Of a DNA stretch of 64,000 nucleotides, positions 24,601-37,660 are shown one piece after another. The translations under genes were made by a program, and so were the position numbers. This DNA comes from Chimonanthus salicifolius (lineage: Eukaryota; Streptophyta; Magnoliopsida; Laurales; Calycanthaceae), in assembly GCA_013350335.1 (NCBI GenBank), contig CM023540.1, forward strand, positions 59,806,962-59,870,961. The letters run 5' to 3'. The notes below the pieces were generated by a model. It was not told where the DNA came from. It saw nothing but the letters and a program-made list of their open reading frames with translations, and searched no databases. Within the stretch, counting starts at the first letter, position 1. Every line of letters begins with the position of its first letter.

Positions 24601-25573
24601 TTGTATATTTGACTTGACCCTTCCTCATGGAATCCATTCCCTATCATTGTTAAACATAAATAAAACCATTCATATCACTCTTAATGAGTTCACTCTATCC
24701 TCTAGCCAAAGCTAGTGTTTTCATAATGTATTCCTATATTAAGCCATTAAATCATGATCATAAATTAAATCCCTTGGTTGTTGGTTTCCAACACATATCC
24801 ATTTCTCAAATGAATATCCAATTCCATGGCTTACAACAGTTTTAGCCAGTCCTTTCAACCAAATCTGGAACCCATAGGTTCGACATACCATGGTCAAGCT
24901 ATGGTTTCCCTTAATCCCATATTGTTACTAAGCTTAACATACCTTATTTGCCCGTCTCCTTCTTTTCTTTAAGATCTGAATTCCTTCCTCAGTCCTTCTC
25001 CTTCCATGGTTCTTCACTAATCCTCTAAGTGTCGAATGTAGTTGGGAGAGAGAGAGAAGAGAAAACAGGACACTTGAGTACAAGAAATGAGATGATCGGC
25101 CACGAAAGATGGGCAGCCTCTTTGGCTGGTGTCCTTTGTATCAACCCAAGTCCTTCCATTTCCCTCCTTAAAGTTTTGTCTATCCCATGTGTCCCTTGGT
25201 TTAACCAAGGAGACCCTTGGCTAAACCCACAACATCCGTTTGACTTCCAATGTGTGTTCATTGAGTTCCATCCATTGAGATGGAAACTCTCGATCTTCCC
25301 ATTCAACTCACTTGAGATGGAAGTCTCTTTATCTTCCATTTTAACTCATCTCCAACTCATGTCTTAATTCATTTGAACTCAATTCCCACTAAACTCAAGT
25401 AATTTAATTTCCAACTCAACACTTGAATTCCTCTATGGTTGACCAGGTCAACCATGGCATGGCCAACCATGCACCATGCACCATATAGCACTCGGGTCCC
25501 ACCTTGGCCATATCACTAGATGAAGTGGCCACTTGCCTAGTTGACATCAGTGCATGCCACATGGCGATGCCAC
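24134..25573 (-). mobile_element. LTR of element D, piece 2
   Basis: This continues the D LTR after solo LTR J. It contains the rest of the CAGTCGACTG array (to about 24600), a donor-like GTATGT on the minus strand (24937-24942) and the leader region with the AGAGAGAG tract near 25050. It ends at the left TSD copy GCCAC (25569-25573) of solo LTR K. Confidence 0.85.
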
Positions 25574-28500
25574 TGTAACGCCCCGCCCTTTTCGATAATT
25601 TCAGAGTCTAATTTTTTTTTTTTTTTAAATAAACATTGGAAGAGAGCGGGCGGCGTCACGACGCGAGTTAAGTTCAGATTACCCAAGTCTGAACCTTAAC
25701 TGGCCACCCATGTGTACATGGACTAGACCATGATTACGAATCACACATGGAACTAACATCAACATGCAGAATAACTTAGATTAATTGCGGAATAGAAAGA
25801 CCAGATAGCAAGTAACAGTCTTAAATATTAAATAACATAGATCAACCATCCATAGGTTATTATCCTAATCAAACCATAGCAAATAACGAATTATTACATG
25901 TCCAACAATAGTATTCAAATGACAGTAATATAACGTAATCCAAATCCATCATTAAAGCACTTAGGCTCAGCTCCCCTCTCGGTCAATGACCTCTCCTTTC
26001 CCCTTGCTTGTACCTGTAATCTCCTCTAAGGATAGAATTAGGGCGTTAGATCAACGCGCCCAGTAGGTTCCCGAATCAGGGCTACCACATGTTAGCATAT
26101 AAAACATGCATATACATATCATAATACATGATCATCAAAATAGGTAAAACAATGCTATGAAATATGCACATGCAATGAGCATCCCCCATCATGTACTTTC
26201 ATAGCCATCACTTGACGGGATTCTCATCGTCAAGGTAACCCACAGTGGTCTTTCGGACGCCCCGACGGAGTGTGGCCTCCGGATTCCTCCTGATCGGATT
26301 CTCATCATCAGGGTATCCCACAGTGGTCTTTCGGACGCCCCGACGGAGTGTGGCCTCCGGTTACAACACCATCATCCCATGCCATGCATGAGATGTCTAT
26401 GCAAACATGTCATTTAGAAACATAACTTTACAATCATATAAGTTATCGAAATCAACATAAAAACAGCATATGAAATAGTGGTTACAACAAAGGTAGGAAA
26501 CCTACACAAACTTTGCTTAAGTGTCCGTTCCTTTTTGAGCTTCACCTGGTCACGACTCGCTCGTCGTTCAACTTCCGGTACCTTATCCATATATCAATCA
26601 ATAAGTCATAACATCATTTACTTATTTAATCACATCATAGACCCATCCACATCAGGTGGGGTTCGTGTTCGTACATCCAACCCTATGATCATTTTCATCA
26701 TTGATCATTCGACTAGTATTTACAGTTTTTGCCATTGTCCATAATTATCATGAATGATCCCCTAATTAAAAACAACCATAAGCGCCCATTTAAAACAGCC
26801 CATTAATTATCAAAACAGCCCCATGGGGTTCGGCCATACTCATAGCCAAACCCTAGGGTTCACTTGATCCAATCATCACCATGATCACTCATGGTTTAAT
26901 CATGCTAATTCAACCATGATCAATACATGGTTCAGCCATCCAAAGGCTGACCCAAATCAGTAACCATAACCCTAAGTAAACCAAATAAAAACCATAAAGC
27001 AACCCACAGGGTTCGGCCATTCACATGGCCGAACCTCATGGCTCTTTGGGATTCAATTCTTCTAATAATCTTTCATCATTTATCCTGTATCTTAGGCATA
27101 AAAAAACAGCAAACCTAATTCTATTTAAACTCCTATAGAAACCCCATGGTATTGCATGGTTTCTAACTCTTTGATTTCACAACAATCATCAATCTCTTTC
27201 ATGGGGTTCGGCCATTCAAGTTGGCCGAACCCTATATCCATGAATTGATCCTTCAAACATGCATTAGGTGTTATTTAAATCATGCAATATCAGTACCCTT
27301 TTGCTGCCCTTATATCTCTTAGAAACCCTCTAATTAAATTCATCCAAACAGTCCATAAAAGTCCATGGTTTCCATGTTTCCCAACATGAAAACCAAGATT
27401 CTTTTACATGGGGTTCGGCCCTCCATGGTGGCCGAACCCAATGGTTATGTTTACTGTTTTTAAACCTCAGATAATCATGTAATAACAGTAAATAAAAATC
27501 AGGTTTTACCTTTCAAACAAACATCCAAAATCAACACAACTCCATGGGATTCGGCCATCCAAGATTGCCGATCCCCATGGTCCATTTTTCCAATTTTAAT
27601 CCACTGATTTAGACCACATAACTTCCACCTTTTCTGATATCCAAACCCATGTTTTAACCCTCTTTAAAACATGTATTTTAAATCTATTACAAACATCTAA
27701 CATCAGTCCCAACTTATATGGTTTTAACTTCTAAAAACCATCAAAACTAGCCACTTGTTTTCATGGGGTTCGGCCATGCTAAGTGGCCGAACCCAATGGT
27801 CCATTTCCATCTTTTAATCCACTGATTTTAGACCATATAAACTTCAGTCCCTATGTCAATCAGATCCATGTTTTTTAACCATTCTAAAACATGTATTTAA
27901 ATCTTAAATCAAAACCCAAAAACAGTCCACAAAATCCATGGTTTTCATGTTTCAAAACATGAAAACCAAGCCATCTCTTACATGGGGTTCGGCCCTTCAT
28001 GTGGCCGAACCCAATGGTTATTTTTACCATTTTAAATCCTCCATAATCAAGGTTAAACATTGGTGTATTCGGCCATGACCATGGCCCAATACATACCCTA
28101 CTTGTTTTATGTTTTTAAACCAAAATATCATAAAGATACTTACCAATTTTCCAAACTTCCTCCTTGTCTTTGATCCTTGTTTTCTCCCTTCTATTTCTTC
28201 TTTTCTTTTGCTGTTTTGTGCTTGAATATTTGATGCCAAAACCTCTGCTATTCCAGCCAAGAAGAACAACGAATTGGAGAGAGGAGAGAGGGAGAGAGAG
28301 ATGAGGAAAATCTTTGGCTTTGCAATGATAAATTGGCCAAGTGATGGTGTTCATTGATTTTGTATTTCAGCCATCAACACCCCCATTACTCCTCATCAAG
28401 CCTTGCACAAACCAAGGAGTAACTTGCAGCCAAGCAAAGCACCCCTTGGCATTCTACCCATGCAGCCATTCATATTCCCAAACAACTCACCTCAAATCCA

Positions 28501-29237
28501 TGCATTTGCATTTAATTTCTACCATGGAACTCACCAAAACAAGTCCCCAACGTGTGGGACTTGTTTTGGTTGGGTTGAGGCCAGCCAAGCTCTTCAACTT
28601 ACCCTTAAACTCACTGATTTACAGTCCTTTGAATTTCCATTTCAACTCACCCAACTCAAGGTATGTTTATTCCAACCCAACTCATCACATTTAATGCATT
28701 TCATTTAATGCACATGAGTTAACTCTCCTTTTGATTTAATTCCAACTCACCTCAATCCCACTCAACTGATTTGAATCGTGTTTGAGCTCCCTTGAGGGTT
28801 CACACGGTCAACAATAGTCAACTCGACCCGTTGGGTCCACTTTTAGCTCCTTGACCCGTTTTGAAAACATGACCCATTTATGGTATTTTGGTCATTTCTA
28901 ATTGGTTTTTACATATGGATCAAGCCTACCCATTTTTCTTCCACTTGATTTCCAATCAAATAGGCTTAACCCCTTTTAATTTAAAATCACAAAACGGTCA
29001 AATAACCCAGCAAGACCCGATGGCCCCATTTGGGCCCTTTGACCCATTTAGCCATTTTTGACCCAAATGATGAAAATTACCCAACCAATCAAACTTAACA
29101 TTCATAATGTGCTCATATGATTTTATTTTGAGCAATGGGCCCCACTATTTCCTTACTTAACATCACAAAATAATTAATTTAACAACTCAGGGGCATTTTA
29201 GTAATTTTCCACTTCATTGAGAAATTGGGGTGTTACA
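25574..29237 (-). mobile_element. Solo LTR K (3664 bp), TSD GCCAC
   Basis: On the plus strand it runs from TGTAACGCCCCGCCC to CAATTTCTCAATG-type sequence and GGGGTGTTACA; on the minus strand it is a complete LTR of the A/N/O family. Identical flanks GCCAC lie at 25569-25573 and 29238-29242. Modules read on minus: donor GTAAGT (28138-28143), palindrome array (26656-28016), GTAGG hairpin (26493-26505), constant-loop hairpins (26211-26234, 26289-26312), and a 3'-end hairpin with stem GTTCAGA/TCTGAAC (25672-25694). Confidence 0.93.
26656..28016 (-). repeat. Palindrome array in solo LTR K
   Basis: About eight units of GGGGTTCGGCCA...TGGCCGAACCC type, near 26826, 27010, 27206, 27411, 27548, 27769 and 27982, with degraded ones at 26656 and 26935. 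Another pair near 28063-28091 uses GTATTCGGCCATG with CATGGCCCAATAC. Confidence 0.85.
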
Positions 29238-29590
29238 GCCACCTCACATGCATGCCTTACCTCATATACATGCCACCTCACTTGATGAGGTGGATTTATG
29301 CATTGGGTCTCAATTCGGTAGCTGACCCAATTAAATTAATCCTACCCATTTACCTTCAAATCAGTTCATCTATGACCCATTGGGTCCCAATTGGGTAATT
29401 GACCCATTTAATTATATTCACCCAACAAATCAAATCCCATCCATGATCCATTGGATCTAAATTGGGTTATTGACCCAAATTTTACCCATCTAAGGTCCAT
29501 TTCATCCATTAATCTTAAATTCAATTAATTTGTAATTCAAAATAGGTCAAATCCAATATATTATAAGTGATGAAAATTCGGGGTGTTACA
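29238..29590 (-). mobile_element. LTR of element D, piece 3 (5' end)
   Basis: This is the last piece on the plus strand, the 5' terminus of the D LTR on minus, ending GGGGTGTTACA at 29590. It carries several GACCCATTGGGTCCC odd palindromes. The following GCATC (29591-29595) would be the right TSD copy of element D. Confidence 0.85.
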
Positions 29591-31084
29591 GCATCGTGCC
29601 ACATAGGCGATGACATGGCATGCCACTTGGAAAGGTGTGGCCCAACACCATACATCCTTCACTTAGGGCAATTACAAGAGAGAAAAGCCACCGCACCCTT
29701 TATTTTCTTACATTCACACGTCACTCCGTCACCTATTTCCTCTCCCTCACACGGCACCCTCTCCATTCCACTTATCTCCACACGGCATTCACTCCTCTTT
29801 CCACTCCTCACCACCGAGCACCTTCTTCTTCCACCTTCCACACAGTATTCTCATCTTCTCTTCTCCTCCATTAGTGAAACTCAAGCAAGGAAGAAAGCAA
29901 GGGAAGAAGAGGAGAAAACAAGAAGAAGGAAGGAAGAAAAATTGTGGAAAGCTTTGTAAGAGGTTTGTTTTTCTCCCTATAATTACTATTAAGACTTAAT
30001 TTGAGGATTAGGATGGTTTAGAATCAACCCAAGACAAATTTGAGCTAAGAAAATGGAGATTGGAAAATTTGGGGATTTTTGGGTTTGTCCACAACTCATG
30101 GAATTTGATTTAAGATCCGTGTATTTATTAATCAAATCATGAGTATTAAGCTTCTAAAGGTAGTAAATCACATGTGGAATCAATCTAAGGGGTTAGGTTT
30201 TGCAATCAAGACCAATAGCCTACCCATTAGTAATTTTCGAGTTCAAGAAACTTGGCCCGCACTACATTTTCTGCAGTTTTCTGCAAGTGACTTTTTGAAG
30301 AATACAAGTCTCAGAACATGTCTGGAACGTTCTAAGAAAACTGCCGAAGGCTCGGATAGTCTGAAGGAACATATGATGTTCCGAAGACCATAGGAAGGTA
30401 TGAGGTCTCAGATCTTGGCTCGAACGTTCCAAGGGCAAGTTCCGAGAAGACCAATGAAATCCCAGAAAGACTAAACACTTATGAAAAATCAAAGAAACCT
30501 GTTAAGTCCAAAAGAGGACCCGATGTCTCTGAACTTGGCTCGGAAGTACCGAGACCAAGTTCTGAGCAATATGAACTATATCTCTCCGAAGAACCGAGAG
30601 AAGACCTAGAAGTTCTGAAGTCTCGGAACTTGGTTCGGAGGTTCCGAAATCATGTTCCGAGTAGACCTATGTGTTGTATACTTTGGACGATCAGAGGGAT
30701 GATCCAATGTTTCGAAGCTTCGGAACAAGCTTCGAAAGTACAGAAGAGAGTGACCCAAGTTCCGAACTGGCAGTAACCAGACTATTTTGATCTTAACCCC
30801 ACACTTTGGTTTTGATCATTAATGTGGGATTAATAAGTCAACAGTACCATTATCCAAATCTGACCCGCTCAATGGCAATTAATCAAAGTACTAAGTATTA
30901 GATTTGGAAACCAAGGACATTAACGAATGATGTGATTATTGTGTCTTAATCCATGGAAATAACCAAAGGGCTTGAAGGTGACTTGGAGGTAAACAAACCG
31001 TTTCGTGATTCGTCCTCCCCAACAACTTTTCTCCAATCACGTAGGTTTTCCTACCTACTTGAAGTACCATAGTGATATTATATA
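29591..31084 (+). mobile_element. LTR fragment E, oldest layer of the nest
   Basis: No terminus is visible. It is identified as LTR interior by module order: a CT-rich then GA-rich leader (29690-29955) ending in GTAAGA (29956-29961), a palindrome array (30299-30770), and the hairpin GTAGGTTTTCCTAC (31041-31054), all in the order seen in the other LTRs. It flanks element D on the left and LTR C on the right. The open frames here are short and unrelated to known proteins. Confidence 0.6.
30299..30770 (+). repeat. CTCGGAACTTGG palindrome array
   Basis: About six units of CTCGGAACTTGG paired with CCAAGTTCCGAG, often with an inner TTCGGA/TCCGAA pair. Examples lie near 30407, 30521, 30620 and 30709. 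The array sits between the leader and the GTAGG hairpin, where the GGTTCGGCC array sits in other LTRs. Confidence 0.8.
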
Positions 31085-33774
31085 TGTAAGGACCCAAAAT
31101 TTTAAATCCTCATTTTATGTAATTTATTTATCACATAAATGAAATATATGATTTTGGTTCAACTAATGTAAATGTTTATTAAAAGAAATAAAGGGAAACT
31201 AAAGTTTCCTCGAACGATACATCGACTTGGTCGATGTGTCAGCAAAGTTCAACGTTCTCAGACGATGCATTGACTGGATCGATGTTTCGGGGAGAACTGA
31301 GATCTAAACCAAGGTATAAGTTCTCAAGAGGATACATCGATATGGTCGATGTACCAGGGAAAAGACAATCAAATGGGTCGACACATTGACAAAGTCGATG
31401 TGTCGAGTAGACAGAACATCTTCAACAGACGCTCTGTCTACCACCACCCAAAGTCTTCATTTTTCTATGCATGGGTATTCACAATGACTCTTCCATTTCC
31501 AAGGAATCAATTAAGAGTCCAGGGATAGCAAAAGATGAAGATAAAAAGAAGAGAAAACAAAGGGAAAAAGAAAAAAGGAAAGAAAGAAAATGAGAGGAAA
31601 ATAAAGAGAAGAAAACAGAGAAGTAGAGCGCCTGACCACCCCTCTTTCTCATCCGAGTACACCCTCTCACTCACATCATAACCGTCAAATCGACCAATAA
31701 TCTCTTCATCTCCTCACGGGCTTCCTCTTTTCCAGGAAAGGAAGGAGAGACCAATCAAGGGGAAAAAGAAATCGAGTTAGCAAAGAGGGTGAAGAGCAAG
31801 GAAACAAGGGAGATCAAATTTCAATCATTCGAGTACACCTAAAAATCACTCGAGGTATACGAATCTATAATATTTTGGAATAAGTTGTTAACATTAGAAT
31901 GTTTAGAAAAATCGTATGAATGGATTGGGAAAACCCAAGAACAATGAACACTTGAGTAAAGGGAAGCCATGGATAATGGGTCCATGACTTCTGACTCAAC
32001 CTAGTCGACATATCGACTTCGTCGATGTGTCGTCTGGGACAAATATCCAGCAAATGAACTGAAAGAAAATAAACCTAGGACAACACATCAACGAGTTTGA
32101 TGTCTCAGCCTGAGTATGATAAGAAATGGAAATCATGATGAATGAATGGTAAATAAATCCCAAAATGACACATCGTTTATGTCGATGTATCGGTCTAGGC
32201 ATGACTGAAATACAAAAGAGATAATAGTATGATGAACTTACGACATGACGATGTATCGACCAGATCGATGCATCGGCGAGGGTATGATAAAATAGGAATA
32301 AATTAGTTCCAATACGATGTATCAACCAGATCGATATATTAGCCTAGAAATAACGAGAAATGAATGAAAAGATGAGGAAGGAAGAATAGTTCTATGGACA
32401 TATCGACTGTGTCGATATGCCCACGGATCATTAACCGATGTATCGACCAAGGCCAACATATCGGCCTGAGAGTATTAAAAATAAGATTAAAGGCAATGAA
32501 TTGATTAAAAGTCTATGCATAGACTATGCCGATGTATCGGCAGGAGAACACAATATGAATATATGCATGTATAGATATATTGAGTGGATCGATACATATA
32601 ATCGGGTATATGTATCTGCATATGTACCAACTGGATTGATACATAAGGGTTAAAAACAGAAAACCAACACGAATAGCTAACTCTGAAATACATGTCGACC
32701 TCGAACCAATGAAACCATAGATGTATCAACTGGGGCGATACATGTAACCTGGGAATAATAACAGGAACAGAGACAGACAGAGTTGAGTTGACATATCAAG
32801 CTAATCGATGTGTCGACTGTGCCCATAGGTGATGTATCGACAATGTCGATATGTCGAACTGAAACAGAGACAATTTCACAAGGTTAAGGGATTTGTCATT
32901 TAAAACCAAATATAAATGGAATGTATTAGATTTTGGAAATTATACAGTGAACCTTTAGGTCTGGATTAGACCTACACAGATTAGACCTACACAGATTAGA
33001 CAAAGGGTTTGTGTGCTAATAATCTATGGATTTTGATTTGAACATGTTCATGGGCAAAAGGAGTCGAGGGTAATTCCGACGCTATTCGAACAAACGGGTG
33101 AATCTTATTTGGTTGATCACTTTTGATCAGGTAAGAGTTCTTACTTTATTGAAGCACAATGAAGTGAATAAATTTGTTATATGTTATGTCTTTTAAAAGC
33201 ATAAATATGAATTTATCAGATTATGATTTTATTATGTACATTTTGATGAGAAACTATGGGATTTATGATTTTGTCATCACGTTTGCACATATTACATCAT
33301 GCATGGTTGCATGGGAGGGTTGATGGTACTGAGCCAAGAAGGAAATGTCCGGACCTTGCTTGGATTCATGTAAAATGTTATAAAAATATAAGACTTTGGT
33401 CCCGTCCCTTAATATGAATGTTACGGCATAATTGGGCCAAAGAGCTCTCGGGTAGGTCTCGAAACCCTGTGCAGAGGGAAGAGTCCACACTCCACCGATA
33501 GTCTCAGTTAATTTGTGGATGGGTAACAACACCCTGGTGTTTACCGCCTCAAATACTGTGGACATAAGTGACTAATATTGTGAATTATTTTTGAAGTGAA
33601 AGTTATGATCCAATGCATGGGAATGGGTGGGCATATCATTGATGCATGGTACCCATGGCATATTATTTTTATTATTTATAAGTTATCCGATTTTGGTACA
33701 TCTTCTATCTTATATTTGAGAAATTTATGTTGATCATAATTTGGGATTTTCTTCATTGTTAGCCTCATTATATG
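31085..33774 (+). mobile_element. LTR C, cut by element B
   Basis: It starts TGTAAGGACCCAAAATTTTA after ATATA (31080-31084). It contains a leader, a long palindrome array built on CGATGTATCG, a GTAAGAGTTCTTAC hairpin (33131-33144) at the place of GTAGG...CCTAC, and the ATGCATGGTTGCATGGG block. It is interrupted at 33774 by the 5' LTR of element B, so its 3' end is not in the window. Confidence 0.75.
31204..32860 (+). repeat. CGATGTATCG palindrome array
   Basis: About sixteen units of an inverted repeat such as ATACATCGAC followed by GTCGATGTGT (31216) or CGATGTATCGACC with ATCGATGCATCG (32249). The units cluster at 31204-31410 and 31995-32860. Variation between units is high and is partly shared by both arms (TACATC/GATGTA, ACATATCGAC/GTCGATATG). 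Confidence 0.85.
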
Positions 33775-36515
33775 TGTAATAACCCGGCCCGATATTTCGG
33801 GATCATAGAGAGCTTTGTGGATCTCCAAGTTGTTTCTGGTGTTTTGGTGGCAGTGAGGTTTGTGTAGGCTCCATGGTGGGCTCCAGTTCGCCCGATTTTG
33901 AGCTCTAAAGCTCAAAGGACAGTTTGGTAATTTTAATATTTTAATTATTTTTGTCATTCAAATTATTTGAAAATCACATTTTGGTTACCATTTTAAAAAA
34001 CACTTTGTGAAAGTGATGCTTCCTTTTTTTTTGTAAGAAAAAAAAAAACTAAACCCTATAAGACCCCCATATTTAATCTCTCTTTCTCTTCCTTACCGAA
34101 CCCTAATCCCTCTTTCCCTCTCCTTTGAAACCCTAGCCGCCGCACTCTCCCTTCCCCCTCCTTCTCTCGCCACCGTTCATCCCTTTTTTCCCCCTCTCTC
34201 TCGCCGCCGCTCATCCCTCTCTCCTTCCTCTCTCGCCGCCGCTCACCCCTCTCTCCTTCTCTCGCCGCCGCTTATCCCTCTCTCCTTCCTCCTTTCGACC
34301 GCCGCTCATCTCTCTTTCTTCTTCCTCCTTCGCCGTAGCCACCTTGTTTCTTTCTCTTTCTCTCGGCTTCTTTCTTTTTCTTCTTCCCTCTCTCGGTTGG
34401 ACGAGCAGCCCGACGCCGTCCAAATCCGAGTTCTTTGCCAGCAGCCGCCGGATCCTCACCCCCCCTCGCCCTTTTCTTGGTTTTCCTCTTTTTCTCTTGA
34501 TTTTCTGAGTTTTCACTTGTTTTCCATGGTTTTTCTCAATTTTTTTGCCAGTTTTCCCCCTTTTGACTCAGTGGGTGACTGAGTCGACTCGGCCAAGTTC
34601 CCCAGTCAACTCAGGCGGACTCCTAATTCAGCCCAACTCTGTTTTGGCCCAGCTCGGCCCAGGCCAGGCCCGATCCAGCAGCTTGGCCCGGCCCAGGCCC
34701 AGTTCTAAGCCTGTTTCAGGTCCATTTCAGGTTCATTTCTAGTGTGTTTTGGAGATCTTTTCTTAAGTGCTTCTGGATCTTCTTTAGCTCGTTCCAGCCC
34801 GTTCGCAGGATCGTTTTTAGCCGTTTCAGCCGGTTTTGCGGGACCACCCTAGTTTTGCAGACCCGCCCCAGTTTCTCGAGCTCGGTAGCCCGTGCATCGC
34901 CTCCTTCAATCCTTCGACCGGTTTTCTTCACTCGGATTTCGAAAGCGCATGCAAGTGAGGGGACTTATCACTGTTTTAACATGAATTGCATATACCAAAT
35001 ATGTACTTCCGGACATGGAATGATTCAAATGGGACCCTCTAATTATTATGCCACTCGGTAAGGGTGAACCGTTGAGAATGATTATGTGGAGAGGGGTCTG
35101 TTCGAGTGCACTCTTGTCCACCATACGTTATTGTGAGAAACTTTAATTGGATAAATTGATATCGAATATGAAACTTGGAAAATGTTGATGATACTTTCAG
35201 TGCTTATTTATAAGATGCAAATGCAATCATGTTGAACATAGAGAGGTGTGTTTAAGTAACTCATGGTGTGCATTTGACTCGCATGATGAAGCATGATGTT
35301 GATTTTGGTTAGTTATGTTAGAACATGCTTATATTGTTATACACGCTTATGTTGTTTTTATAGCTATAACATTTGAATGAATTCATGATGAGAATAAGTT
35401 ATGTGTTGGATTTCAAACATAATGCTTGAGACTTAACGATAACGAGCCATGTGTCTATCCATAACATGCGAATCAATTTATGTTGAGAGCCTACTTATAA
35501 TATGTGAATGAGACCATGATGAACATGGGGTTTGTGTTTTGATTACCTTATTACATGCATATGTTGTTGCACATGCTTATGTTCTTATACATGATTATGA
35601 AATCATGTGCATACGTAAGAGGTAACCCACAACGGACAGTGTACCATTGGGTATTGAGATGGAGGATCTTTTATGTGTATATATTTATGATGATGTGATG
35701 ATGTTGGTTGTTGGGAGGAATTCCTCGTTACGCTCCGGCAGTTGAGAACCCCATAGGGGATGCGGGTCTCCCCGTTGCATTCCGGCGGTTGAGGTGCCTG
35801 CCCTAGAGTTTGGTTCCCTCGGGTGTGGTCGAGGTGGTTTCCGACACGGCTCGGGTGGTTGAGGCAATTGTGTGTTTTGTCATCAGCGTTGTCGAGATGG
35901 TTTTTCGACATGGCTCGTGTGGGTGAGGCAGTTGCATATTCTCTAGTCTCCCGATGGTACTGATAGGGAGACCGGAGCTGTTGGAGGACCCGATGTGGGC
36001 TATTGAGATGATGTCTCAATTTTAGTCGATGGATTATTGGCTTGAGGTGTATTTGGATTTCATGCATACGAGTACTCTTATTATCATGCTATTTTGCATT
36101 TCATACATATAATAACCACTTATGTTACTGACTTGTGATAAGCATTATATCCTCATTGGGCTGGTTAGCTCACCCCTTACCTTTCAGATACCCCGATCGC
36201 GGAGGGACCGTGCTGGCCCTTTGAGTAAGCACCTGGAAGGAGCGATAGCAATTAAACATTTATGTTCAAGTTTATGTTCTAAACTTGGAGACTCTAGTTG
36301 TATGAGTTTTCTATTCATGCTTGTTCGGATGACTATATAACTATGTTCAATTAGTCAAATGTCGTTTGTTATGCTTCTTGACTTTTTGAACTTATGGTTC
36401 ATGAGTTGGAGGTCGTACTCATTTTCAAAAAAAAAAAATTAGACCCGATAACCGTCTTTTACGACTTTTGAGATGTTCCGGAGATAACAAGTCCGTAGCG
36501 GGACGGGGCGTTACA
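33775..36515 (+). mobile_element. 5' LTR of element B (2741 bp)
   Basis: It starts TGTAATAACCCGGCCCGATA and ends GGGACGGGGCGTTACA, directly before a perfect primer site. It is preceded by ATATG (33770-33774), the left TSD copy. It is a different family from the others: no long palindrome array, but a C/T-rich leader with GCCGCCGCTCATCC repeats. Over the first 150 bases it differs from the 3' LTR stub at 51462 at about eleven sites, so this insertion is older than P. Confidence 0.9.
34195..34330 (+). repeat. C/T-rich tandem repeat in LTR B
   Basis: About four units of roughly 30-38 bases built on TCGCCGCCGCTCATCCCTCT and CTCCTTC. The same array is in the 3' stub (about 51885-51970). Minus-strand open frames rich in Arg/Glu here are by-products of this repeat. 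Confidence 0.75.
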
Positions 36516-36517
36516 GT

Positions 36518-36529
36518 TGGTATCAGAGC
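36518..36529 (+). other. Primer-binding site of element B (initiator tRNA-Met)
   Basis: TGGTATCAGAGC lies two bases after the LTR end and is the perfect complement of the 3' end of plant initiator tRNA-Met. This fixes the LTR boundary and the orientation of element B. Confidence 0.9.
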
Positions 36530-37660
36530 ACGGTTCAACTCTCGGAATGTGCATGGGTCAGAGTTAGAGGTGATGTTGATTGGATAATAGGTTCGTCCCC
36601 TATGTGATATGGTAGATGGAACCGGGTTATGGAGTAGTGCGTAGGCACCCTTAGGTTGTGTGGTGTGCTAGATGCGTTACTCTTGCATCTTAACCGCATA
36701 GATAGATATCAGATTCTAATGGTTCTTTCACTTCGGTCAGTATACTTGAGACGTGTCTTGTAGTGGATTCTAGCTCGGTGAGACTCCCTAGCGTTTGCTT
36801 CATGGATGGGTCAATGGTGAAATAAACCACTTGTTCGAGTGGGTGGAGCATTGTGACGTGGCCATGGGAGCTGTGGGATACGAATCTTTAGGCTTGGAGT
36901 TAAGTTGGACTTACTCCCTAGAGTAATTAGAGGTGTTCCTCAGTGGGACCCACGTTAGGAGAAGTCTTCACCTTTGAGGCGCGTTGGCGGTATTTTTAAA
37001 GTGCTTGAGTACCGTGATGGAGTCAAGGGGGCTTCAGATTGTGATTGAGATGAGATTACTCGAGGTTCTAGCGTTGGGAAGAGGCCGTGTTGTGGGTCTA
37101 CCCCTGTGTTCTTGGGGGGGTGGGGGGTGGGGGGGGACCTCGTGTTTAGAGAGCAAGAACACCATTTGTTGGTCTCGCATTTAACTGTTTGGTATAGAAA
37201 TATATGTATTGGAAATCTATGGGCACCTACCGAGTGAGTCCGGCTGGCTAACTCGAAAGGTAGCTGATGGAATTTCATGAGAGGTTGATGGGCTTGTTAT
37301 GTTTGTGTTGTTCGTTAGGCCCATTTTACGCTTAGGACTGCGAGTAGTGCATGGGGTCTGAGCCAGTGATTATATGTTTGGCCCTAGGATCCCCGTGGGT
37401 CCAGTGCTATGGTTAGAGGAAGTTGGGATCATGCTAAGGGCTTGTTTAGGTCAGACTGGTAGGGTTTACCGTCGAGACTCAGGTGGACCCGATGTACGGT
37501 CTGAATTCGATATGTGAGTGAGTTGGAAGCAAAGTGCTTTGCACTGATCACGTGGTTGTTTTTTTTTTGCTCTTGATTAGTGTGTTGCCCGTTTACAGTG
37601 TTCCACTTCTCTTTGTCGTTCGTGCGTTTTGACGTTTGGAGTTAGCATTGGAGGTCGGTT
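36530..37660 (+). other. Element B internal region with no recognisable gag
   Basis: About 1.1 kb between primer site and protease remnant. No capsid motif or zinc knuckle is seen in any frame. It contains a run G7-T-G6-T-G8 at 37114-37136. Either gag is deleted or it has decayed beyond recognition. Confidence 0.5.

Noticed and set aside
28341..28708. Plus-strand frames of about 100-117 residues in solo LTR K
   Set aside because: They lie antisense to the LTR leader in sequence that is non-coding in the sister LTRs A and N.
29567..29959. 130-residue open frame near the leader of LTR E
   Set aside because: It crosses the D/E junction at 29590 and runs through the CT/GA-rich leader; composition explains it.
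30139..30492. Overlapping frames in the CTCGGAACTTGG array
   Set aside because: They arise from the palindromic repeats and have no conserved domain.
34211..34516. Minus-strand Arg/Glu-rich protein in LTR B
   Set aside because: It is the reverse strand of a C/T-rich tandem repeat. The same effect appears in the 3' stub at about 51822-52079.
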